Notes under the pieces: generated by a model
What the model was told of the DNA's origin: nothing
The model's input: only the letters and a program-made list of their open reading frames with translations
The model's database searches: none
Assembly: GCF_947179165.1 (NCBI RefSeq)
Contig: NC_077240.1
Location: 60,423,501-60,487,500 of the forward strand
Length of the DNA: 64,000 bases
Origin: Solanum dulcamara
Taxonomy: Eukaryota > Streptophyta > Magnoliopsida > Solanales > Solanaceae
Direction: 5' to 3'
Position numbers and translations under genes: made by a program
Shown here: one piece after another, positions 20,991 to 32,535 of the stretch
How the letters are laid out: every line of letters begins with the position of its first letter
Position numbering within the stretch: the first letter of the stretch is position 1

Positions 20991-21741
20991 ACTTAGAATT
21001 TTCTTAAAATCTAGCATTGCCCTAAACGGAATATCATATCATACAAGCTGGTAGAGAGGTATAAGAGAGATTCAATTCATCCCTCTATGCAGTTTTTGCT
21101 CCACTGTTGTACCTGTTCCTTTCAGACCTAACTTTGTTGTTATAGTGAAGAAGGTGACTATCACTTATGCATTTTTGTCACTTTCAGATACACCATAGGC
21201 GAGATATAGGTGTTTCACCTGTTCCTACATAATTGATTCAGAGATCCTTGGTAACATTCATCCTCGTCCTATTTTTCCAGTCTCTTTGATTTGACCCCTT
21301 CCTTTTTTTGTTTTTTTCTACCTCCAAATAACTATCATTCCACCCTTTGCTTCTGCAAGTGAGAGGAGTTTCCTCTTATTTACAACAATCTGTCTGTTGC
21401 AAGCATTATTCATGTATCAATATTCCTTACTTCCTCTCACTTTTCCTGCAAAATTAGAGGTCAAATTTAGGAACCCAGACTAGCTTGGGTCCTTTCTTTC
21501 GATCAAAAGGATGAATAAGATCTTCGTTTATCCAGTTTGATAAGTTATTTTTAGGTTTTTTCTTTTGCACGTACTAGTTCCTTTAATGTGGTTTAATTAT
21601 GGTTGTTCTTTTTATGACAATCCTTTTATTTGTGTTGGTTCTGGATTTGGGATAGGAGACCCTAGAATATCCAATATTACTGCATAGTGTACAGATATCA
21701 GAGGTCTTATTAGTAGTTTTCTTTTCAAAACCTATTTTAGT
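20991..21741 (-). other. CopB pol deletion scar
   Basis: Only about 750 bases separate gag from RNase H, where about 3 kb of protease, integrase and RT would be needed. I see no YVDD or DDE motif. The stretch holds three close copies of the ACCTGTTCCT motif. Confidence 0.6.
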
Positions 21742-23362
21742 TTATATACTATGTTTGTTATTGCTGAGTTGAGTTACAATCATAGAAGTCTGAGTCCATT
21801 TATTTTCCCTTTCAAGCTCATATTTAATGCTAGCTAATTCAAGATTCATTCTACTAGAGTTTTCCTTTTTTGAAAACATTTCATTTTTAAGCTTCGTAAG
21901 ATCCTGTTCACAATTAATTTGGTCATCACTGATATTGCCCTTTCCTTTACCAATGACACTTAATTTCAAAACTTCTGTTTTGAGAGACAAATTACAAGAA
22001 TCAAGTTGTTGAACCTTTTCATGTAGGAATTGGTTTTCTTTTTTTAGACCAGTGTTGATTTTCTCAAAGTCGATATAATTAAATTTTAGACTAGTCATGG
22101 AGGCTAACAATTGATTTTTATTTTCATTAAATTCTGAAATAGTGTCTGTGAGAGTTAGAATTAGAGAAAAATAGTTTGAGTTTTTCTTTAAGGTTAAGAA
22201 AATTTACCTTATTTTCTTTAGTTTCTGATTCAGATTCAGGTTTCGAGTCCTGTATGGCCATCAGGGTGATCTCTTCTACTTCTTCACCAGAGCAATCTAA
22301 ACCTGTTCTCCAAGCAGCATACATAGCTTTACCCGTTTCCTTCTCTTTCATCTTTCTTTTGCTTGCTAGCTCTTTTTTTTCTTTTTCAGATCTTTCTTTT
22401 CTCCACTTGATTTTTTACATAGGACAATCTTTAACTTGATGATAAGTTTTTCCACATTTGTAGCATCCACCATCTTGTCCCTTTTATTCATTCTTTTCTT
22501 TATTTGTCGTAGGTTTCTTTTCATAGTTCATACCCTTCTTGAAGAGTTTCTTGAATTTCCTGCTAATCAAGGCTATGTTATCATCATCTAGATTAGATTC
22601 ATCACTTTCAGTTGCCTTGAGGGCAAGGATCTTATCTCTGCTTCCTTCGCTCCTTTTAGGGTTATCAACATTCATCTCGTAAGTCTTTAGATTCCCTACA
22701 AGATAATTCAACGTAATGTTTGTCAGATCCTTAGCTTCTCAGATTGTAGTGACTTTTATGTTCCATGACCTAGGCAGAGTCCTGAGTACCTTGTCAACCT
22801 ATTCCTCAATAGTGTATACTTTTCCCAAAGACACCAATACATTTACCACTGTAGTAAATGTTATGATCATATCCTTAAGTGATTCCCCATTCTTCATTTT
22901 GAAGGCTTTATATTCAGTGCATAGTTTGGAAATTCTGAATTTTCTAACTTGAGTAGTTTCTTCATGCGCATTGACCAATGTGTCCCATATTTGCTTTTCA
23001 GTGGTACATCCAGAGATGCGATTGAAATCATCAGCTCCGAGTCCACATACAAGAATGCACTTATATTTAGCATTCTTTCTGAGCATTTTATAAGCAGCTT
23101 CTCCATATTGAGCCTTGGGCTTTGGGATGTCCTTTCCTTCAGTGTATTTCATGATAGGAATCAAAGGACCATCAGTAACCATGATCGATAGTTCATAGTC
23201 TTGAGCTTCAATAAAGTCTTCTATTCGTGCCTTCCACCATGAGTAGTATTGTCCATTAAATAGAGGTATCCTATTGATGTGTTGTCCTTCACTGTGTCCG
23301 AGAGGAGGTGCACAATTTATAGTGATATTACCTTGAGTGGTCAAACTCTTGTTAAGATAACC
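21742..23362 (-). pseudogene. CopB gag pseudogene
   Basis: Minus-strand frames in succession give a copia gag. The N-terminal part (about 190 codons, 22799-23362) has PLFNGQYYSWWKARIEDF, IWDTLVNAHE and a helix-rich end. The zinc knuckle CYKCGKTYHQVKDC (CX2CX4HX4C) is at about 22420-22461. A Glu/Lys-rich coiled-coil-like segment (GLKKENQFLHEKVQQL) lies at 21742-22110. At least three stops or frameshifts divide it (near 22790, 22480 and 22120). The natural start is unclear because the open frame runs back into the PBS. It would have formed the particle shell. Confidence 0.85.
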
Positions 23363-23378
23363 TCTCTTTGATACCAAT
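23363..23378 (-). other. CopB primer binding site, mutated
   Basis: The minus strand reads ATTGGTATCAAAGAGAG after the LTR. Compared with the initiator-Met site TGGTATCAGAGC it has A for G at one position. Confidence 0.8.
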
Positions 23379-24396
23379 TATTAGAATTCTTACCCCCAGA
23401 TTTGTCTAAGGAATAGGTATAATCTATCTGTTCCTTTGCGGATTATAAGGACTACATTTATGTAAAGAAAAATAAATTAAGAACACCGTACATTATCGTG
23501 GAAAACTCTGGCTCATAAAAGGTAAAAAACCACGACCTACACCTCTGTAGGATTTAACTTCAACTTCACTAAACTCTGAGCCTCAACAGTTTAAGATTAC
23601 AAACCTATGTAACCTAAGGAATTATAAACTCTAATTCTTATAAATTAACAATAACCCATGGCTGTTGAATCAACTTCAAGTTATGGATTCATATTACAAT
23701 TTTTGCAATCCTAGGAACCAACTCTAATCTCTAAACTTCAACACAAACTTCCCAAGATTTATTTTCCCTAGTCTTCAAATTGCCCAACTTGAAAACTATA
23801 TCACTACTCCAGTTTATAACTTACTAGATCTAAAAAGTATTTAAAATACAACTCAATAAAACATATTACAAGCAAACTTAACTTAAGAACTATAAAGCAT
23901 AAGCTTATGGACCAGGTTCGTCAATCTTGTTTCCTTACGTTGGCTACACTTAAGTCTTCAATTAGAAATCTCTCTAATATGAACTATCTCTTACTTGAAT
24001 TCGTTCTGCTTGATTCTCTTTATTTAAGGGCGCAAGGTTCTTTTTGAAAACCTTTATTTATTTATAGATGCAAGACTTCTTCTTCTTTGAGTCGATGTCG
24101 GTGTCTTTTTATTGCATATTTTTCCTTGTAGAATTGCAACAGCTCTCCTTATTTGAGTTGGAGTAGTTGTTCTTTTACTGTCTCTCTTTTCTTGTAGGAA
24201 TCCTCTTATGAAAGGAAATTTTATGCAACTAGACATGTCATAAACGTTCTCCATCCACCGTCTTAATACTTGTTTCGCGTGGTTGACTTTCTCTTTATCC
24301 CAGTTGGACTCGGTTTGAAAGGAATATGTTATAGCTACCTGTTTCTATCATCTGTTTCACTTTTTTTCAATCATTAAAATCTTTTTCGATCTAACA
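23379..24396 (-). repeat. CopB 5' LTR, 1018 bp
   Basis: Partner of 17072-18063. The plus-strand end is CGATCTAACA at 24396. The inner end reads TATTA where the other LTR reads TTTTG; both fit decay from an original terminal CA. Many point differences show an old insertion. Confidence 0.92.
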
Positions 24397-24401
24397 TAGT
24401 T
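24397..24401. repeat. CopB target site duplication, right
   Basis: TAGTT, equal to 17067-17071. Confidence 0.75.
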
Positions 24402-24919
24402 ATTTCGGGTTGTTCTTGGGTTATGAATTTTTTACAAAAAGAAGAAGATGATTTTGGAGGCAAGAAACTTTAGAAGCTAAGGGATGAAAAATATGGTGAA
24501 AAGGGAATAGCCTTATAAATATAAGAAAACATGGATAGTTTCAAGTAAGAGTACAGGATGGTGTTTGGTGGAATACCTGAATGATTGAAGGCATTCTGGG
24601 TGGTGTTATGAGTAACCTTAAAGGCAGCAGATGGAAACTTTTCAAGGCCGGCCAAATGTGAAATTTCGTAGAAGGAGGTGTTAGGAGTAAATAGAGGGGA
24701 AGTAAAAGTAAGAAACAGGGGTTATTGGGAGGATAATGATAAAACATCATACCTGGATATTTCAGAGGTGTGGGTACTGATTTTCTGATAGTTTATGTGG
24801 TGTCTTTGTGGTGATGTTTCGAACAACTCGAAAGCAATGGTACCATAGGAAGACATCAATAATCAGAAGAAAAAAGTGTTGGATAAAGATGTTGGGTAGT
24901 TCAGAGGGAGATCTTGTAA
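24402..24919. other. Intergenic stretch between CopB and GyH
   Basis: No gene is supported. Bases 24650-24735 are a copy of 16376-16460 on the other side of CopB (shared text GGCCAAAT, GAAATTTCG, GTAAATAG, AAAGTAAGAAACAGGGGTTAT). Confidence 0.5.
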
Positions 24920-24924
24920 AGTGG
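24920..24924. repeat. GyH target site duplication, left
   Basis: AGTGG, against AGCGG at 31867-31871: one transition apart. Confidence 0.7.
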
Positions 24925-25549
24925 TGTAACATCTCTCAAAATGCTCACAAGTGCCTTAAGAATGCCTTGGGATTAGGCCTCTCATTTAACATATTATCCT
25001 TAATCTTTTTAAAAAATCTGAGTTCGGAATATCGATCAAGGGATCAAAAACTGCAAGAAAATAGTTTTGGTTGATTTTTAGGACTTGTAGATCAAAAGAT
25101 AGATTTCTCAAGAAACTGCACAAAATAGAAAGGTCCGCGACAAGTCCGCATCGTGGACCTGGCAAGGGTTTTATAGTTGAGTTGGATTTTAAGGTAAGGG
25201 CATTTTAGACTTTTCTCAAATTATTTGCTAACGAACCTAGATGTTTTTAGGACCTAATTCAACTCTATAAATTAACCTCAACCTCTAATTCTATTCATTC
25301 TTCTATAATTCACCTAGTCAAATATTTCTCTCTCTACAAAAGATTCTCAAGGGCTCCATTGAAGACTTCAAGTAAATTCACTCAAGCTCTTCATTAAAAC
25401 TCTCAAGTTCTTCCAAATTATTTGGTTTTCTTACTTAAGGTATGTGCATATTGATTCATAGATTCTTTAATCAATGAAGAACAAACAATTTCTCAAGGTT
25501 TTCTATGAAATTAAAGTATGGTATTTTATGGCTTTTATGATCTCTATTC

Positions 25550-26814
25550 CTATTGCATGAATTATGATTCAAAGTATAATCATGAGTCTACCTTGATATA
25601 AATTGATGGTTATTGCATTAAATTGAAGAGCTTTCCCATGAATTCTATTATTTTGATTACTAGGGTTCATGATGTAAATATGAGTATTTTTAATTATACT
25701 TCCTAACAATATTATCTATATGAATTATGTATGGGCTGAAAGAAAGTTTATGATCATGGATGTTTTTAAGTCAATTACATGATTTTCAAATCAATTGATC
25801 ATGCATTCATGTCTTACCCTAATTTCAAGTATAAGCTATGGTCATGAATTTCTAAGTATGAATTATGTCTATGTATATATGATTTTAATGATGAAAGGAA
25901 AATTTTCATATTACAAGTATGTTATTAAAATGAGCTACTCTATGATTTCAAACCTATAATAATGACTATGATATATGAAATTATGATTTCTATGCTATGT
26001 ATGTATTCCGTGGGATTTGACTTAGCAACGAATGTGGACTTGAGGTGGGGACTCAAAATATGGGATCCTTATATAAAGTCTCTTGTTACATAACTACCTT
26101 TCACCGTAGGTATAAAAGGGATTAGAGATGAATACCCAAATATATACGAGGTGAGTACCTGAAATATCAAGGCTTGGAGGTGAGTACCCAAGTCTAAGAA
26201 CTAGGGGTGAGTACCCGGTTCACATAATTGCTTAGTGGATCCACTTAGGCATGTATGAGTCTACCTTGGCAAGTAGTCTCCCCCTTTTCTCCGATGTAGA
26301 GGTAACATTGGGATTTCATGGTATAGCTCGCATGATTTTATTGTTGGTTATGGTTCCTATCCCACATATGTATCGTCCTTTTCATATTCTAAATGACTAA
26401 TCCTATCTTTTACTTTATATGATACTCTTATGGTTTATTATGCATTTTTCCTTCTTGAAGATTACTTATAATTTTTACTACTTCTCCTATCATGCTATTT
26501 AAAATGGTCATTTGTACAAACATGGTTTTCTATGTATTGCATTGCCTACATACTTAGTACATTCCAACGTACTAATGCATACTTTTTGCCAAAATTATCT
26601 CTTAATGTAGGGGTTGAGGTTGAAGATCATATTCCTCTACGTGGCTAGTTAAGCCTTCATATCGACGGTGTTTGTGGTGAGTCCTCATCTATCGAGGACT
26701 AGTCATCAAGTTAGTTAATATTTTTCAAAGATATTTGTTTTGTTTCATATTGAGGGTGAGGTAGGGACATGTCTTAGCCCCGCCCATGTTCATGAGTAGA
26801 GGTATCTAGTTGGA
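25550..26814. repeat. Near-identical LTR patch, copy 1
   Basis: 1265 bases match 30416-31680 with a single T/C difference (26229 against 31095) and no indel, bounded on both sides by about 7-11% divergence. Confidence 0.93.
26070..26078 (+). promoter_or_regulatory. Candidate TATA box in GyH 5' LTR
   Basis: TATATAAAG, about 1146 bases into the LTR; the same site is at 30936-30944 in the 3' LTR. Inferred from sequence only. Confidence 0.4.
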
Positions 26815-27004
26815 TAAATGTTTCGATTTTATGTTGTCATATGACATTTCTCAATTTCTATTCATGGCTTAGACTCTTTTATGATGTTTCTGCTTTTATT
26901 TTACCTTGAGTATGCTTATGATATGTACAAGAGGCTTGGTTGGGGCCCTTTGGTGTTTCGATAGCCATATTATGAATAGGCCCTAGGTCGGGTCATGACA
27001 AACT

Positions 27005-27018
27005 TGGTATCAGAGCAC
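27005..27018 (+). other. GyH primer binding site (tRNA-iMet)
   Basis: TGGTATCAGAGCAC, four bases (AACT) after the LTR. Confidence 0.93.
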
Positions 27019-27224
27019 AAGGTTCTTTCTCAAGTATCCTATGGTGTCCAACATGCCACATCAAATAGAGTCTTATTCATGGGTGTGAAGCACTCCACAC
27101 TTATGAGTAGGAGGCTATGAGGCGACTTAGGAAATTCTCACTTCTTTCATAATCCATGTCGTGTGATAGAGTGGTACTCTAAGACCTTCTCTTCTAACGA
27201 TTGTTCTTTGCGATTTTTCAGAAT

Positions 27225-28343
27225 ATGCCTCCGAGAAGAAAAATCCCTTAAGCTAATGGTCCTCTTCCCAATCAAGTAACTAAAGAGGAGTTTTGGACTG
27301 CTATCACTATGCTTGTTCACATAGTGGCCAACCAAAGAGTAATGGCTCCTCCAAATATGATCACACCGGCTTCAAGAGTTAGAGACTTCACAAGGATGAA
27401 CCCTTCCGAGTTCTATGGTTTGGAAGGCGATGAGGATCCCCAAGAATTTATTTATGAGTTATATAAGATTATGTATGTTATGGGGATGACTTCAGGAGAA
27501 AAAACGGTGTTGGTGGCCTACCAACTTAGGGGTGTCGCTCAAGTAAGGTTTGACCAATGGAAGGATGAAAGGGTTTAAAGAGGCCCTATAGGTTGGGAGG
27601 ATTTCAAAGTTGCTTTTCTTGACCACTTCTTTCCCTTAGAGTTGAGGGAGGAGAAGGTGATGGAATTTATCAACTTGAAGTAAGGGAGTATGAGTGTGAG
27701 GGAGTATGCCCTCAAATTCATGAAGTTGTCCAAGTATACTCCTTCTTTGGTAGTTGATTCTCGCGCCCAAATGAGTAAGTTCATTTTGGGGATGTTCGAC
27801 TTATTTGCTAGAGAATGCCAAGCCGCTATGCTTGTGAAATAAATGGATATATCTCGGCTCATGAACTATGCTGAATAAATAGAAGGAGAGAAGCTTAAAG
27901 AGAGAAAGATTAGGGAGTCCAAGAGGGCTCAGTTTGAAAGCGGATTTTGTAATGCTAAGACCGGTGAGGATAATGGCCGTTTCCGACAAGGCCAAAGATT
28001 CCAATGTCAAGGTTCTCCTCGAACTTCAGACCAAAGGTTTGATAAGGATAGGGTGCCATACCCTAAAGGCCAAGGTGGAGGAGTGAATGCTAGTGGTACT
28101 ACTTTCCCTACGTGCACCAAGTGTGGAAGGAATCATGGGGGCAAGTGTTTGATTGAAATGAGTGATTTTTTGGATATAGTAGAAGGGGGCACAAAGTATC
28201 CAAATTACCTAACAAGGGGAGAGAAAGACATCCTCAAAGGCAAGCTACTCAAGGTGGACAAGCCCAATAAGGTAGCGGCCCATGCCACAATAGGTTCTAT
28301 ACACTTCAAGCTAGGCAAGAGGTTGAGGAGTCTCCTGATGTGA
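27225..28343 (+). pseudogene. GyH gag pseudogene
   Basis: One reading frame runs from ATG at 27225 (MPPRRK) to a TGA at 28341, broken only by in-frame stops, at least five of them (near 27249, 27576, 27681, 27839 and 27876). Recognisable text includes a gypsy gag core (DPQEFIYELYKIM, LVAYQLRGVAQVRF, SMSVREYALKF) and a shortened zinc finger CTKCGRNHGGKC. The usual second knuckle is missing. Several stops stand where related gags have Gln, so CAA to TAA changes are likely. The gene formed particle protein and is now dead. Confidence 0.88.
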
Positions 28344-28362
28344 TTATGGGTAAGTGTGGGTG

Positions 28363-28480
28363 TTCGACCTTGATATTTATGTTTTAGTTGATCTAGGTGC
28401 CACATAATATTTTATTACTCCTTACCTTTCTATAAGATTTGATGTATGTCCTGAAATCTTTGTAGAGCCTTTTTTCAGTT
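28363..28480 (+). pseudogene. GyH protease stub
   Basis: Text like VLVDLGAT, a stop, YFITPYLS and FDVCPEI matches the start of gypsy retropepsin, with DLG in place of the usual D-P/T/S-G. The frame is lost soon after, and the rest of protease is gone. Confidence 0.6.
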
Positions 28481-28599
28481 AATACCCTTATGTGACTCGG
28501 TATTTAGGGGTAAGTTTTAGTGATGCTAATGAGGGTGGTGTTCTTATTTGAGATGGTTAGGAATTATGATGGGTAGTGAATGAGAAATTGATGGTTGAT

Positions 28600-28725
28600 G
28601 AGAAGATAGAGGTTCTCTCATAAAGGGGAGATGGAGCATTTCATTACCAAGGTCGATTGTGTGTCCCAATGTTGATAGCCTAAGAGAAATGATATTGAGT
28701 AAAGTTCATAGCTCTCGATGGATGA
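28600..28725 (+). pseudogene. GyH integrase N-terminal stub
   Basis: FHYQGRLCVP matches YYQGRLCVP in GyC (near 45390), which marks the start of gypsy integrase. It lies only about 120 bases after the protease stub, so RT and RNase H were removed between them. Confidence 0.6.
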
Positions 28726-29149
28726 GTTAGGAAGATTGGGGGAAGAGTGGGTGTTTCGTATTGTGTTAATTATGGTATGCTTGGTCCATTTGAGGTTATA
28801 GATATGGAGGATGAGCTAGATGTGACCTTGTTGTGGGTAATAGATAGGTAAGAGTATATTGGTGTGTTTATTAGTAGGAGTTAATTTAAATGTTGATGTA
28901 GAGATGTTAGGGTAGACACGAAAATTATTAAGTGATGTTGACTTCAAGGGATCCATAAAGTGGTTAGAATGGTAGGCTTGAATGTGTGGTTGTAGATATG
29001 TGAATGATTGTAGTAGTCTATTGATGACTCCTTGTTAAGGGTTTCAAGTGAGTGTATTAGAAGTTGTTATAGAAGTAGGCTTGAATGTAGTGTTGATAGA
29101 ACATGGGTGAATGTATGATGCATTGTGTATTTCTTTATTAAGTTTCGAG
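28726..29149. other. GyH interior without recognisable domain
   Basis: This stretch should hold the integrase core, but no D-D-E motifs or open frame are visible. Confidence 0.45.
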
Positions 29150-29550
29150 GTTTATTGAATACAGGTAGTAAGGGGTAGTACTCTTGGAATAAATTTTCCT
29201 GTAGAGGTCTAGAATCCTAAGGTAAATTGAAAAAATGGCATATGAGTTAGACTTGCCATTTGAGTTGGCTTTGGTTCATCCAGTATTTCATGTGTCAATA
29301 TTGAGGAAGTTTGTGGGTGATCCAAATTCTATTGTGCCAATAGAGAAGGTGAGTATTGAAGAGAGTTTGACTTATGAGGAGATCCCGATTGAGATTTTAG
29401 ACCAACAAGTGAAGAGGTTAATAAATAAGGATGTTGCATCCGTCAAAGTGTTAGGGAGGAATCAATAAGTAGAGAGTGCTACGTGGGAAGTGGAATCAGA
29501 CATGATGAAGCATTATCCGTATCTCTTTCCTTGCACTCAAGCCTAAAGGT
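29150..29550 (+). pseudogene. GyH integrase C-terminus with chromodomain-like tail
   Basis: The frame from 29235 reads YELDLPFELALVHPVFHVS, then VGDPNSIVP, SLTYEEIPIEILDQQVKRL and VASVKVLGRNQ, a stop, then TWEVESDMMKHYPYLF. This is the conserved C-terminal end of chromovirus integrase; the GyC copy (46265-46702) aligns across it. The tail is thought to guide insertion into heterochromatin. The in-frame stop falls where GyC has Gln. Confidence 0.85.
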
Positions 29551-29781
29551 ACTAAGTTGTTCATGATCAAATCGATTAAACTCCTATGTTTCAGTTCCAT
29601 ATGTTATTCATATGCATGCATGATCTATGAAAATAATTTTTCTCAAGGACTATGTCTTATGTTAAGTATGAAGTTTACATGTTCTATGAATCTTTCAAAG
29701 TGTCCTCATATTCATGTTGGTTACTAGTCCTTTTTTTATGTCCTTCCTATATTAGTTGAATATCATTTGAGGATGAATATT

Positions 29782-29797
29782 CCCAAGGGGAAGACAT
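29782..29797 (+). other. GyH polypurine tract
   Basis: CCCAAGGGGAAGACAT directly before the 3' LTR. Confidence 0.85.
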
Positions 29798-31866
29798 TGT
29801 AACATCCCTCAAAATGCTCACAAGTACCTTAAGAATGCCTTGGAATTAGTCCACTCATGTAACACATTATCCTTAATCTTTTTAGAAAATCTGAGTTCAA
29901 AATATCGATTAGGGGGTCAAAACCTGCAAGAAAATAGTTTCGGTTGATTATTAGGACTCAAAAGATAGACTTCTCAAGAAACTGCACAAAATAGAAAGGT
30001 CCGCGATAAGTCCGCGTCGTGGACCTGGCAAGGGTTTTATAGTTGAGTTAAATTTTAAGCAAAGGGCATTTTAGACTTTTCCCAAATTGTTTGCTAATGA
30101 ACCTAGACATTTTTAGGACCTAATTCAACTCTATAAATTAACTTCAACCTCTAATTCTATTCATTCTTCTATAATTCACCTAGTTAAATATTTCTCTCTC
30201 TACAAAAGACTCTCAAGGGCTTCATTAAAGACTTCAAGTAAATTCACTCAAGCTCTCCATCAAAACTCTCAAGTTCTTCCAAATTATTTGGTCTTCTTAC
30301 TTAAGGTATGTGCATATTGATTCATGGATTCTTTAATCCATGAAGAACAATCAATTTCGCAAGTTTTTCTATCAAATTGAAGTATGGTATTTTATGGGTT
30401 TTATGATCTCTATTTCTATTGCATGAATTATGATTCAAAGTATAATCATGAGTCTACCTTGATATAAATTGATGGTTATTGCATTAAATTGAAGAGCTTT
30501 CCCATGAATTCTATTATTTTGATTACTAGGGTTCATGATGTAAATATGAGTATTTTTAATTATACTTCCTAACAATATTATCTATATGAATTATGTATGG
30601 GCTGAAAGAAAGTTTATGATCATGGATGTTTTTAAGTCAATTACATGATTTTCAAATCAATTGATCATGCATTCATGTCTTACCCTAATTTCAAGTATAA
30701 GCTATGGTCATGAATTTCTAAGTATGAATTATGTCTATGTATATATGATTTTAATGATGAAAGGAAAATTTTCATATTACAAGTATGTTATTAAAATGAG
30801 CTACTCTATGATTTCAAACCTATAATAATGACTATGATATATGAAATTATGATTTCTATGCTATGTATGTATTCCGTGGGATTTGACTTAGCAACGAATG
30901 TGGACTTGAGGTGGGGACTCAAAATATGGGATCCTTATATAAAGTCTCTTGTTACATAACTACCTTTCACCGTAGGTATAAAAGGGATTAGAGATGAATA
31001 CCCAAATATATACGAGGTGAGTACCTGAAATATCAAGGCTTGGAGGTGAGTACCCAAGTCTAAGAACTAGGGGTGAGTACCCGGTTCACATAATCGCTTA
31101 GTGGATCCACTTAGGCATGTATGAGTCTACCTTGGCAAGTAGTCTCCCCCTTTTCTCCGATGTAGAGGTAACATTGGGATTTCATGGTATAGCTCGCATG
31201 ATTTTATTGTTGGTTATGGTTCCTATCCCACATATGTATCGTCCTTTTCATATTCTAAATGACTAATCCTATCTTTTACTTTATATGATACTCTTATGGT
31301 TTATTATGCATTTTTCCTTCTTGAAGATTACTTATAATTTTTACTACTTCTCCTATCATGCTATTTAAAATGGTCATTTGTACAAACATGGTTTTCTATG
31401 TATTGCATTGCCTACATACTTAGTACATTCCAACGTACTAATGCATACTTTTTGCCAAAATTATCTCTTAATGTAGGGGTTGAGGTTGAAGATCATATTC
31501 CTCTACGTGGCTAGTTAAGCCTTCATATCGACGGTGTTTGTGGTGAGTCCTCATCTATCGAGGACTAGTCATCAAGTTAGTTAATATTTTTCAAAGATAT
31601 TTGTTTTGTTTCATATTGAGGGTGAGGTAGGGACATGTCTTAGCCCCGCCCATGTTCATGAGTAGAGGTATCTAGTTGGACAAATGTTCCGATTCTATGT
31701 TGTCATGTGACATTCCTCAATTTCTATTCATGGTTTAGACTCTGTTATGATGTTTCCGCTTTTATTTTACCTTGTGTATGCTTATGATATATACAAGAGG
31801 CTTGGTTGGATCCCTTTAGGGTTTTGATCGCCGTGTTACGACTAGGCCCTAAATCGGGTTGTGATA
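29798..31866 (+). repeat. GyH 3' LTR, 2069 bp
   Basis: It starts TGTAACATCCC. The end is GGGTTGTGATA, so the terminal CA has become TA. It holds the second copy of the near-identical patch at 30416-31680. Confidence 0.95.
30416..31680. repeat. Near-identical LTR patch, copy 2
   Basis: Partner of 25550-26814: equal length, one mismatch. Confidence 0.93.
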
Positions 31867-31871
31867 AGCGG
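31867..31871. repeat. GyH target site duplication, right
   Basis: AGCGG, one transition from AGTGG at 24920-24924. Confidence 0.7.
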
Positions 31872-32535
31872 CATATATCCCTATTTTTTATTGTTGAAAG
31901 CAAAGCTGTGTAGACACCGATTGAGAGTGGAGAGGCTCTTGCGAATGGGTAGGTTAAAAATGGAAAAGCATGGAATTTGATTTAAGAGAATTGCTCGCCT
32001 GTGGTGGCTCCACGTAGGCGGACTAAAGATTCTCTTATATATATATATATAATATTATTGCCTAGATATTGCATATGTTAGATGTTAAGTTAGCATTTGC
32101 TCATAGGGGGATTGATGTGGGTGTCAGTCTAGATAGTTTAATTTGGATCATGAAACATTCACGTCTCTTGACCTGCTCAAATTACTTTGTGAAATACTTC
32201 TCCATTACCTTCGCCAGTTCGAGGTTAAATTTCAGCTCAAGTGAAAATACCTTATTCCATTATTTGTGTTTCCTATATTCATGATCTCTTATGACCATAT
32301 TCTCCCTCTCTTGAACAAACTCTTCCATTTCTTTGTCCTTAAGTATTAGAATTTTTGTGACTTTCTCTTCCCTAACTCGAGGAAGTAAAGACGCAATAGA
32401 TATGAAGGTTAGTGAAGTTAAAACATATTCAAGTTAAGACTTAGGAGTATTTATCATAGCAATAGTTAATCAATGCTAGTGGAACTTTTTATCCGTATAG
32501 ATATTCACTACAACTATGATATTTCATATTATCCT
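31872..32535. other. Intergenic stretch
   Basis: A TA microsatellite lies at about 32036-32051. No gene or known repeat is recognised. Confidence 0.5.

Larger units (their letters stand above)
17072..24396 (-). mobile_element. CopB: decayed Ty1/copia element, 7325 bp
   Basis: Two direct LTRs of about 1 kb (17072-18063 and 23379-24396) flank an internal region read on the minus strand: PBS, gag with zinc knuckle and coiled coil, a scar where protease, integrase and most of RT should be, RNase H, then about 2.4 kb before the PPT. The TSD TAGTT is exact. The 1-kb LTRs, long gag and long 3' region suggest a SIRE-like lineage, which is tentative. The motif ACCTGTTCCT and close variants recur along the whole element. 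Confidence 0.88.
24925..27000 (+). repeat. GyH 5' LTR, 2076 bp
   Basis: It starts TGTAACATCTC and ends GGGTCATGACA. Against the 3' LTR the first 625 bases differ at about 46 places and the last 186 at about 20, but 25550-26814 differs at only one (26229). A TATA-like TATATAAAG is at 26070-26078. Confidence 0.95.
24925..31866 (+). mobile_element. GyH: internally deleted Ty3/gypsy chromovirus, 6942 bp
   Basis: It has two LTRs of about 2.07 kb, a PBS after the first and a PPT before the second, flanked by AGTGG/AGCGG. The 2.8-kb interior holds gag, a stub of protease, a piece of the integrase N-terminus and the integrase C-terminus with its chromodomain-like tail. RT, RNase H and the integrase core are missing. 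It could only have moved with enzymes from a relative such as GyC, whose proteins and LTR style are close. Confidence 0.93.

Noticed and set aside
24470..24750. 61- and 69-codon minus frames, Leu/Pro-rich
   Set aside because: Overlapping frames of the same intergenic DNA, with no motif and no splice context.
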